A stretch of DNA of 33,203 nt from NCBI GenBank assembly GCA_018895075.1, contig JAHIOW010000037.1:1-33203 (forward strand), read 5' to 3'. Shown here in pieces: positions 27,216 through 33,203 of the stretch. The translations under genes were made by a program, and so were the position numbers. The first letter of the stretch is position 1. Each line of letters opens with the position of its first letter. This stretch comes from Candidatus Omnitrophota bacterium (GTDB taxonomy: Bacteria; Omnitrophota; Gorgyraeia; Gygaellales; Profunditerraquicolaceae). Under the pieces are notes generated by a model. It saw only the letters and a program-made list of their open reading frames with translations. It was not told the DNA's origin and searched no databases.

Positions 27216-28421
27216 ATGGCTAAAGAAAAATTTGTCAGGACAAAGCCACACGTAAATATTGGAACAATAGGTCATATCGATCATGGTAAGACAACTTTGA
27301 CTTCAGCGATTACCCTGGTATTGTCAAAGTTGGGAAAGGCTGAATTCAAAGCATATGCGGATATCGCCAAAGGAGGCACAGTTAGAGATGAGACCAAGAT
27401 ATTGACGATTGCTGTTGCCCACGTGGAATATGAAACCGATAATCGTCACTATGCCCATATTGACTGCCCTGGTCATCAAGATTATATTAAGAATATGATC
27501 ACAGGGGCGGCACAGATGGACGGTGCCATCTTAGTAGTTTCTGCTGCTGATGGTCCAATGCCCCAAACCCGGGAACATATACTTTTAGCCAAACAAGTAA
27601 ATGTCCCGGCAATGGTTGTGTTTCTAAATAAAGTGGATACAGTTCAGGATAAGGAACTTATTGATTTGGTTGAGATGGAAGTAAGAGAGCTTCTTACCAA
27701 ATACGGTTATGCCGGCGATAAGGTTCCTATAATCCGTGGTAGCGCGCTCAAGACCATACAAGCAGGAGGAGATGTTAACAATGCTGAATCTAAGACAATT
27801 ATGGATTTAATGAAGGCAGTTGATGAGTTCATACCTACTCCGGTCAGGGATGTAGATAAGCCGCTGCTTATGGCTCTGGAGGATGTGTTTACTATCGAAG
27901 GTAGAGGAACTGTAGGCACAGGAAGAATAGAAAGAGGACGAGTGAAATTAAATACTGAAGTTGAAATAGTTGGTCTTCGTCCTGAACCAAGAAAGACAGT
28001 GGTCACTGGCATTGAGATGTTTAGAAAGCTCCTGGATGAAGGTTTGGCCGGAGATAATGTGGGTTTGCTGCTCAGAGGTGTAGAGAAGGATGATCTAGAG
28101 AGAGGTATGGTTATTGCCGCACCCAAGAGCATCACTCCACATACAAAATTCAAGGCCCAGGTATACGTATTAAGCAAAGATGAAGGAGGAAGACACACTC
28201 CATTCTTTAACGGTTATAGACCTCAATTCTATTTTAGGACCACAGATGTAACCGGCACAGTAAAGCTTGGAGAAGGCGTAGAGATGGTTATGCCAGGCGA
28301 TAATGCCAATTTAGAAATAGAATTAATCGTGCCTATTGCCATGGAAAAAGAATCACGTTTTGCTATCCGCGAAGGTGGCCGGACGGTAGGTGCAGGCGTC
28401 GTTACTGACATTGTAACTTAA
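27216..28421 (+). CDS. tuf: Elongation factor Tu, with variant switch I
   Basis: EF-Tu delivers aminoacyl-tRNA to the ribosome. The protein has 401 residues from ATG 27216. Motifs are G1 [11 protein letters not shown]3 DCPGHQDY (usually DCPGHADY), G4 NKVD, GSALK, and the domain II-III motifs [21 protein letters not shown] and [15 protein letters not shown]. The effector region reads [13 protein letters not shown] where most bacteria have an EKARGITI-type sequence; the key Thr is kept but the Arg-Gly before it is not. From memory, planctomycete EF-Tu has a similar GGTVRDATKTVTI segment, so this looks like a lineage trait. It follows fusA with coupled spacing. Confidence 0.96.
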   Translation: MAKEKFVRTKPHVNIGTIGHIDHGKTTLTSAITLVLSKLGKAEFKAYADIAKGGTVRDETKILTIAVAHVEYETDNRHYAHIDCPGHQDYIKNMITGAAQMDGAILVVSAADGPMPQTREHILLAKQVNVPAMVVFLNKVDTVQDKELIDLVEMEVRELLTKYGYAGDKVPIIRGSALKTIQAGGDVNNAESKTIMDLMKAVDEFIPTPVRDVDKPLLMALEDVFTIEGRGTVGTGRIERGRVKLNTEVEIVGLRPEPRKTVVTGIEMFRKLLDEGLAGDNVGLLLRGVEKDDLERGMVIAAPKSITPHTKFKAQVYVLSKDEGGRHTPFFNGYRPQFYFRTTDVTGTVKLGEGVEMVMPGDNANLEIELIVPIAMEKESRFAIREGGRTVGAGVVTDIVT

Positions 28422-28512
28422 TTGTTGTTTTCCATTAAGACTGTTAATTACGCTTAAGGCCATTCTTAGGGACAATAGCGGCTTAAACGGAGGCAACGAA
28501 CAAAACAAAGAT

Positions 28513-28812
28513 ATGCAAAAGATTCGTCTAAAATTAAAAGCATACGACTACCGTCTTTTGGACCAGTCGGTAGGGGAGATTATGGAGACTCTTCGGCGCA
28601 CCGGAGCCAAGATTGCTGGACCTCTGCCATTGCCTACAAAAAGGGAGATTTATACAGTATTACGTGGTCCGGTTATCGATAAAAAGTCGCGTGAACAATT
28701 CCAACTTTCCACGCATAAGCGACTCATCGATATATATGAACCTACTTCCAAGACAATAGATGCATTAAGAAAACTAAATTTACCCGCAGGCGTAGATGTA
28801 GAAATTAAATAG
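28513..28812 (+). CDS. rpsJ: 30S ribosomal protein S10
   Basis: S10 is a 30S head protein and also the NusE antitermination partner of NusB. The 99-residue protein has [38 protein letters not shown] and [13 protein letters not shown]. It opens the S10 gene set 91 bases after tuf, the longest spacer within the large cluster. GGAGG lies 19 bases before the ATG, an unusually long distance, and no other in-frame start is available. No clear promoter or hairpin was found in this spacer. Confidence 0.98.
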   Translation: MQKIRLKLKAYDYRLLDQSVGEIMETLRRTGAKIAGPLPLPTKREIYTVLRGPVIDKKSREQFQLSTHKRLIDIYEPTSKTIDALRKLNLPAGVDVEIK

Positions 28813-28825
28813 AGATGGAATAGAG

Positions 28826-29458
28826 ATGAAAGGGTTATTGGGTAAAAAAATAGGGATGACACAGATTTTTAGCGAAGATGGCCAAAGAATTCCGGTTACG
28901 GTTATTGAGGCAGGACCTTGTCCGGTGTTAGCAGTAAAAGAAAAATCTATCCAGTTAGGGTTTGATTTAGTTGAAAAAGAAAGGCGCCTTAAAAAATCTA
29001 TATCGGGTTATTTTAAGAAATTAAATGTTACTCCCCAGAGATTCATCAGAGAAATTCCTAAAGAACCAAACAAGGAATACAAGGTTGGTGATCAACTAAA
29101 GGTAGATTTATTTGCAACAGGAGAATTTGTAAATGTAAGTGGGACTTCCAGGGGTTTGGGTTTTCAAGGGGGGATGAAACGCTGGGGTTGGAAGGGTCAA
29201 TGCCAAAGCCATGGTTCTATGTCGCATCGGCGCGTTGGCTCTATAGGGTCATCTTCAGATCCCAGCCGGGTCTGGAAGGGGCACCATATGCCAGGCCATA
29301 TGGGAGATCGAAGAGTTAAAACCGAGAATTTACGCATAGTCAAGGTAGATCTGCCGAACAACCTATTGTTGGTAAAGGGAGCAGTGCCAGGACATAGAAA
29401 CGGTTATTTGATTATAGAAAAGGCCAGAAAGAAGAATTTGGTGGCATCAAAATCTTGA
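28826..29458 (+). CDS. rplC: 50S ribosomal protein L3
   Basis: L3 is an early-assembly 50S protein reaching towards the peptidyl-transferase centre. The 210-residue protein begins [19 protein letters not shown] and has the glycine-rich loop [17 protein letters not shown], then the [20 protein letters not shown] segment and [13 protein letters not shown]. Length and motif order are standard. It lies between rpsJ and rplD as in most bacterial S10 clusters. Confidence 0.98.
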   Translation: MKGLLGKKIGMTQIFSEDGQRIPVTVIEAGPCPVLAVKEKSIQLGFDLVEKERRLKKSISGYFKKLNVTPQRFIREIPKEPNKEYKVGDQLKVDLFATGEFVNVSGTSRGLGFQGGMKRWGWKGQCQSHGSMSHRRVGSIGSSSDPSRVWKGHHMPGHMGDRRVKTENLRIVKVDLPNNLLLVKGAVPGHRNGYLIIEKARKKNLVASKS

Positions 29459-29471
29459 TAGTGAGATAAAA

Positions 29472-30110
29472 ATGGAAGCCATTACTTTACCTATATATAA
29501 TACCCAGGGCAAAGAAGTAGATACAGTAAAGCTGGATTCCTCTGTGTTTGATGGGATCATCAATACTGCTGTGATATATCAGACAATCTGTATGTATAGG
29601 GCTAATCAGAGAAAAGGGCTTGCCTCCACTAAGACAATGGGTGAAGTTTCTGGCGGCGGTAGGAAGCCCTGGAGACAGAAAGGGACTGGTCGTGCCCGAG
29701 TTGGTTCTATACGTTCGCCCTTATGGCGAGGCGGTGGCGTTACCTTTGGTCCGCACCCTAGGGATTATTCTTATACGATACCAAAGAAAATAAAAAAGTT
29801 GGCATTAAAGTCTGCCCTTTGCGCCAAGATAAAAGCAAATAATTTTATTGTATTAGATGATTTTAAACTAGGGAGCCCAAAGACAAAGGAGGCAGTCAAG
29901 ATATTTTATAGTTTAAAGCTAAAGCCTTTAAGGGGCATACTTTTACTGTTAGATAGGATAGATAATAATTTAAAAATAGCGCTACGCAATATAAATTTTT
30001 TAGACGTTAATTTAGCAAAAGATACACATGCCTACGAAATTTTAGCACATCAGAGATTAATAGTAACCAGTTCCGCCTTAAATGAATTAAGTAAGAGACT
30101 GAAGAAATGA
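29472..30110 (+). CDS. rplD: 50S ribosomal protein L4
   Basis: L4 lines the peptide exit tunnel and, in E. coli, regulates the S10 operon. The 212-residue protein has the extended-loop motif SGGGRKPWRQKGTGRARVGS and RSPLWRGGGVTFGPHPRDY, typical of the family, and a C-terminal half ending in ILAHQRLIVTSSALNEL. The 3' end overlaps rplW by four bases (ATGA). Confidence 0.98.
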   Translation: MEAITLPIYNTQGKEVDTVKLDSSVFDGIINTAVIYQTICMYRANQRKGLASTKTMGEVSGGGRKPWRQKGTGRARVGSIRSPLWRGGGVTFGPHPRDYSYTIPKKIKKLALKSALCAKIKANNFIVLDDFKLGSPKTKEAVKIFYSLKLKPLRGILLLLDRIDNNLKIALRNINFLDVNLAKDTHAYEILAHQRLIVTSSALNELSKRLKK

Positions 30111-30388
30111 TTTCATCTTATAGTATCATCAAGGCTTTAATCAGGACAGAAAAAAGCACTAATCTATACGAGCCTCAAGCCAAGTACCTTTTTCTGGTAG
30201 ATAAGGTTAGTAATAAAATTCAGATAAAACGCGCGGTAGAGGAGATTTATAAAGTAAAGGTTAAAGAGGTAAATACATTGATAGCGCCAGGAAAATTAAA
30301 AAGAGTGAGCTACCAATCTGGAAGGACGCCCGACTTAAAAAAGGCTATAGTTACCTTAAAAGAAGGACAGAAAATAGAGGTATCTTAA
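30107..30388 (+). CDS. rplW: 50S ribosomal protein L23
   Basis: L23 sits at the tunnel exit and docks trigger factor and SRP. The 93-residue protein has the family N-terminus [14 protein letters not shown], the [20 protein letters not shown] strand-helix segment and [16 protein letters not shown]. It overlaps rplD by four bases and is followed one base later by rplB. Confidence 0.97.
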   Translation: MISSYSIIKALIRTEKSTNLYEPQAKYLFLVDKVSNKIQIKRAVEEIYKVKVKEVNTLIAPGKLKRVSYQSGRTPDLKKAIVTLKEGQKIEVS

Positions 30389-30389
30389 G

Positions 30390-31223
30390 ATGGGGATTAA
30401 AAAATTCAAACCTACGACAAGTTCTAGACGCTGGATGGAAGGCTCTGACTTTTCAGAGATTACTAAGGATAGGCCCACGAAGTCCCTGCTCTTACCCTTA
30501 AAAAAGACCGGCGGCAGAAATTCTTACGGCCGCATAACCACCAGACATAAGGGTGGTGGTCATAAGAGGATGTTGAGGATTATCGATTTTAAAAGAGATT
30601 TATTCAATATGCCTGCAAAGGTAATAAGTATTGAATATGATCCAAATCGTTCTGCGCGGATTGCCTTAGTAGAATATCCTACTAAAGAAAGAAGATATAT
30701 CTTAGCGCCAGTGGGTTTAGGGGTGGGAGATGAGGTTGTATCATCCAACCAAAAAGATATAGAAATAAAGATAGGCAATTGTCTTCTTTTAAGATATATT
30801 CCTAACGGAACCCCGATACATAATATAGAATTAAATAAAGGCAGAGGTGGTCAGATTGTAAGATCTGCGGGTGTCTCTGCTCAGATTATGGCAAAAGAGG
30901 ATAAGTATGCCCATGTCAGGCTTCCTTCGACAGAAGTAAGGCTTATAGATTTAGATTGCTATGCTACCATCGGCCAAATTAGTAATATAGAACATGAGGC
31001 GATTACTATTGGTAAGGCAGGCCGGAGTCGTTGGCTGGGTATCAGGCCAACCGTAAGAGGCGCAGCTATGAATCCTGTAGATCATCCCCATGGCGGTGGT
31101 GAAGGAAAAGCAGGACAAGGGAATCCTCACCCTGTGTCACCTTGGGGTCAACCTTCAAAGGGTTTTAAGACGAGAAAAAAAAGGAAATATTCTGATAAGT
31201 TTATTGTCAAGAGAGGAAAATAA
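30390..31223 (+). CDS. rplB: 50S ribosomal protein L2
   Basis: L2 is a core 50S protein needed for subunit joining and peptidyl-transferase assembly. The 277-residue protein has [33 protein letters not shown], the [20 protein letters not shown] segment and the C-terminal [18 protein letters not shown] with the conserved histidine. Length and sequence are standard. The long rpsS ORF in the track is a false extension into this gene. Confidence 0.98.
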   Translation: MGIKKFKPTTSSRRWMEGSDFSEITKDRPTKSLLLPLKKTGGRNSYGRITTRHKGGGHKRMLRIIDFKRDLFNMPAKVISIEYDPNRSARIALVEYPTKERRYILAPVGLGVGDEVVSSNQKDIEIKIGNCLLLRYIPNGTPIHNIELNKGRGGQIVRSAGVSAQIMAKEDKYAHVRLPSTEVRLIDLDCYATIGQISNIEHEAITIGKAGRSRWLGIRPTVRGAAMNPVDHPHGGGEGKAGQGNPHPVSPWGQPSKGFKTRKKRKYSDKFIVKRGK

Positions 31224-31224
31224 T

Positions 31225-31512
31225 ATGCCCAGGTCATTAAAAAAGGGTCCATTTGTAGATGAAAAATTATTAAAAAAAGTAGAAAATGTTCGTCGCTTAG
31301 GTGTCCGTCAGGCTATAAAGACTTGGTCAAGGCGTTCAACCGTAATACCGGATTTTGTAGGATTGACTTTTGCAGTCCATGATGGCAGGAAGCATGTTCC
31401 CATTTTTATTACTGAGAATATGGTTGGCCATAAATTAGGTGAATTCGCTCCCACGCGGATATTTAGAAAACACAGCGGAGTGAGAGCTAAAAAGGCTGCA
31501 GAGAAAACTTAA
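31225..31512 (+). CDS. rpsS: 30S ribosomal protein S19
   Basis: S19 is a 30S head protein that contacts A-site tRNA and S13. I place the start at ATG 31225, which gives [20 protein letters not shown], the family N-terminus, and a normal 95 residues; GAGAGGA lies a suitable distance upstream. The track start at 31090 would add 45 residues that merely reread rplB in another frame. Other motifs are [20 protein letters not shown] and [16 protein letters not shown]. Confidence 0.97.
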   Translation: MPRSLKKGPFVDEKLLKKVENVRRLGVRQAIKTWSRRSTVIPDFVGLTFAVHDGRKHVPIFITENMVGHKLGEFAPTRIFRKHSGVRAKKAAEKT

Positions 31513-31538
31513 AATGCAGGGTAAAGAGTAAAAATACG

Positions 31539-31871
31539 ATGGTAGTTAAGGCAGAGGGTAAATTTTTACGGATTACACCTACGAAAGTACGGCAGGTGAT
31601 AGATTTAATACGTTACAAGGATGCCCTAGAGGCTCAGGCTATCCTTATCTCGTTAAATAAAAGAGCCAAGGAGTATCTAATAAAAATATTGCGACAGGCA
31701 ATGGCGAACGCCAAGTTAAAGGGATTAAAACCAGAGCAATTATATATATCCAAGATAATTTGTGATGGCGGACCTACATGGAAGAGATTTAAGGCAGCCT
31801 CCTTTGGCAGGGCGGTGCCTATAAAAAAAAGAACTTCGCATATCAGGATAGAGTTGGATTTAAAAACATAG
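31539..31871 (+). CDS. rplV: 50S ribosomal protein L22
   Basis: L22 contributes the beta-hairpin at the tunnel constriction. The 110-residue protein has the FLRITPTKVRQVIDLIRYKD motif, the SLNKRAKEYLIKILRQAMAN helix, and the C-terminal GPTWKRFKAASFGRAVPIKK hairpin followed by RTSHIRIELD. The order rpsS-rplV-rpsC is conserved. The spacing to rpsC is ten bases. Confidence 0.97.
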   Translation: MVVKAEGKFLRITPTKVRQVIDLIRYKDALEAQAILISLNKRAKEYLIKILRQAMANAKLKGLKPEQLYISKIICDGGPTWKRFKAASFGRAVPIKKRTSHIRIELDLKT

Positions 31872-31881
31872 AGGTACAACG

Positions 31882-32586
31882 ATGGGACAAAAAGTTCATC
31901 CTTTTGCATTAAGGCTCGGTTATATAAAAACCTGGCATAGCAGGTGGTTTGCTAAACACACAAGTTATGGTCGGTTTATTGAAGAAGATTATAGGATTAG
32001 AAAATTTATTGAAGAAAGATTTCAGCATGCAGCAATTTCCCTGATTATAATAGAGAGATTAGCAGAACGTGTTAAGATCCGGATATTTACCGCCAGGCCC
32101 GGAGTAATAATCGGCCGTCACGGTGCCGAGATAGAGCATCTACGCGAAGATTTAAATAATATGATTAAAAGGGAAATCTCTATAGATATACAAGAGATAA
32201 AAGAACCCGCATTAGAGGCTCAGTTGGTGGCAAAGAACGTAGCCTTGCAGTTGCAGAAGAGGATTGCTTTCCGTCGGGCAATAAAACGCGCCATAGAACA
32301 ATCTATTTCTGCAGGAGCGCAAGGAATAAAGATAAGTTGTTCAGGTAGATTGGGTGGCGCAGAGATGTCGCGAACCGAGACGTATAAGCAAGGCAAAGTT
32401 CCCCTACAAACCTTGCGGGCTGATATAGACTATGGTTTTACTGCAAGTCTAACCACATATGGCCTGATTGGGATTAAGGTTTGGATTTATAAGGGCGATA
32501 TCCTTACTAAAAAGATTGCTAAGGAAACCATAGAAGAGGGTAATGTTGAGGGTAGAGAGAAAGCATTAAAGAAATCAGAAGAATAA
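31882..32586 (+). CDS. rpsC: 30S ribosomal protein S3
   Basis: S3 lies at the mRNA entry channel and has helicase-assisting residues. The 234-residue protein begins MGQKVHPFALRLGYIKTWHS, has a KH domain with PGVIIGRHGAEIEHLRED, and the C-terminal domain with GIKISCSGRLGGAEMSRTE and YGLIGIKVWIYKGD. The KH loop reads GRHG where many homologues have GKKG or GRKG. The length is normal. Confidence 0.98.
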   Translation: MGQKVHPFALRLGYIKTWHSRWFAKHTSYGRFIEEDYRIRKFIEERFQHAAISLIIIERLAERVKIRIFTARPGVIIGRHGAEIEHLREDLNNMIKREISIDIQEIKEPALEAQLVAKNVALQLQKRIAFRRAIKRAIEQSISAGAQGIKISCSGRLGGAEMSRTETYKQGKVPLQTLRADIDYGFTASLTTYGLIGIKVWIYKGDILTKKIAKETIEEGNVEGREKALKKSEE

Positions 32587-32598
32587 AGTGAGACTGAA

Positions 32599-33015
32599 AT
32601 GGTAATGATGCCTAAAAGAGTAAAGTATCGTAAATCGCAACGCGGAAAGAGACGCGGGGTGGCCACTCGAGGTTCAAATTTAGCTTTTGGTGAATTTGGA
32701 TTAAAGGTTTTAGAGAATGGCTGGCTTAAGAATAGCCAGATAGAAGCGGTTCGTGTTACCTTAGCTCGAAAATTACATAAAGGCGGAAGGCTCTGGATTA
32801 GGGTTTTTCCTCATAAATCAGTAACAAAGAAACCTGCCGAAGTACGCATGGGTAAGGGTAAAGGAGAGCTCGACCACTGGGTTTGCGTAGTAAGGCGGGG
32901 TTGCGTTATGTTTGAAATGGGCGGTGTGCCTGAAGAATTTGCGCGGCAATGCTTTAGATTAGTAGCCTATAAATTACCATTTAGGACAAGATTTGTAACG
33001 CGAATACATAAGTGA
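32599..33015 (+). CDS. rplP: 50S ribosomal protein L16
   Basis: L16 binds near the A site and helps position tRNA on the large subunit. The protein has up to 138 residues, with PKRVKYRKSQRGKRRGVATR, RKLHKGGRLWIRVFPHKSVT and RMGKGKGELDHWVCVVRRG. Three close ATGs (32599, 32605, 32608) are possible starts; GTGAG upstream fits the first. It is the last gene of the S10 set in this window; the expected rpmC and rpsQ do not follow. Confidence 0.97.
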   Translation: MVMMPKRVKYRKSQRGKRRGVATRGSNLAFGEFGLKVLENGWLKNSQIEAVRVTLARKLHKGGRLWIRVFPHKSVTKKPAEVRMGKGKGELDHWVCVVRRGCVMFEMGGVPEEFARQCFRLVAYKLPFRTRFVTRIHK

Positions 33016-33029
33016 GGACATAAGTTATG

Positions 33030-33049
33030 CCTGCCTGCCGGCAGGCAGG
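33030..33049. repeat. 20-bp perfect G/C-rich palindrome after rplP
   Basis: CCTGCCTGCCGGCAGGCAGG is perfectly self-complementary and lies 15 bases after rplP, between convergent genes. Its right arm equals that of the element inside pdxA. No T-tract follows on the + strand, so terminator function is possible but unproven. Confidence 0.88.
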
Positions 33050-33074
33050 GAGCCTTATATTAAACAGGAGTTTG

Positions 33075-33203
33075 TTAGTTTTTCAGCCTTTCTTTGAATC
33101 GTTCTGATTTGATGTTGTATAAGGCAACAGCGAGTTCTTTGTTCTTTGATAGTAAGAAGCTGGAGTCAATGATGATAAGTGAAGCGACAGCGTGTTTGCA
33201 TTC
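33075..33203 (-). CDS. Unidentified protein, C-terminal fragment (rest outside window)
   Basis: The minus strand is open from the window end to TAA at 33077-33075, giving 42 residues ending in a helical, charged tail (ALYNIKSERFKERLKN). It was too short for the ORF track. I do not recognise the family. It is the only supported minus-strand gene and converges on rplP, so the ribosomal cluster is interrupted here. Chance openness over 43 codons is possible, but the tail looks protein-like. Confidence 0.45.
   Translation of the reverse strand, partial: ECKHAVASLIIIDSSFLLSKNKELAVALYNIKSERFKERLKN

Noticed and set aside
28422-28512. Promoter or L4-type leader before rpsJ
   Set aside because: No well-spaced -35/-10 pair and no stable hairpin found by eye in the 91-base spacer.
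31090-31224. N-terminal extension of rpsS
   Set aside because: It rereads rplB in another frame; ATG 31225 gives the standard S19 start and length.

Overview
The window is a low-GC bacterial chromosome segment, densely coding, with every complete gene on the + strand. It most resembles a member of the PVC superphylum; Omnitrophota is my best guess. The pointers are an EF-Tu with the planctomycete-like switch I ([13 protein letters not shown] in place of the usual RGITI-type segment), a fused RpoB-RpoC, fused SecDF, a shortened Mfd, and small palindromic elements inserted in and between genes. There is no 16S gene, so the phylum is inference.

Layout. (1) 1-3838: the 3' part of hisD, then hisB-hisH-hisA-hisF-hisI, overlapping or nearly touching, covering the middle and late steps of histidine synthesis. 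(2) 3904-8181: trpE, then rpsP-yajC-secDF, mixing amino-acid synthesis, a ribosomal protein and the Sec translocon accessory. (3) 8185-12793: a shortened mfd, a SurA-like periplasmic chaperone, pdxA and rsmA, each overlapping or touching the next. (4) 12794-13817: a likely promoter, a LAGLIDADG-like ORF whose last 25 codons are a tRNA-Thr(GGU) gene, rpmG, and tRNA-Trp(CCA) starting inside the rpmG stop codon. (5) 13848-33015: one long transcription and translation cluster, secE-nusG-rplK-rplA-rplJ-rplL-rpoBC-rpsL-rpsG-fusA-tuf-rpsJ-rplC-rplD-rplW-rplB-rpsS-rplV-rpsC-rplP, joining the classical rif, str and S10 operons. (6) 33016-33203: a 20-bp perfect palindrome and the 3' end of an unidentified minus-strand ORF where rpmC/rpsQ would be expected.

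The most unusual layer is the repeats. Three A/T-rich elements are built of degenerate 7-nt units arranged as inverted arms: inside hisF (in frame), between hisI and trpE, and across the start of the SurA-like gene, where the T-rich arm encodes the signal peptide. A G/C-rich palindrome is inserted in frame in pdxA and recurs as a perfect palindrome after rplP. A pair of GGGACTGTCCC motifs lies between rplL and rpoBC. Together they suggest that short palindromic elements have reshaped several proteins here.

No gap without a gene exceeds 300 bases; the longest is about 118 bases (12794-12911). I see no rRNA, CRISPR array, insertion sequence or convincing rho-independent terminator.
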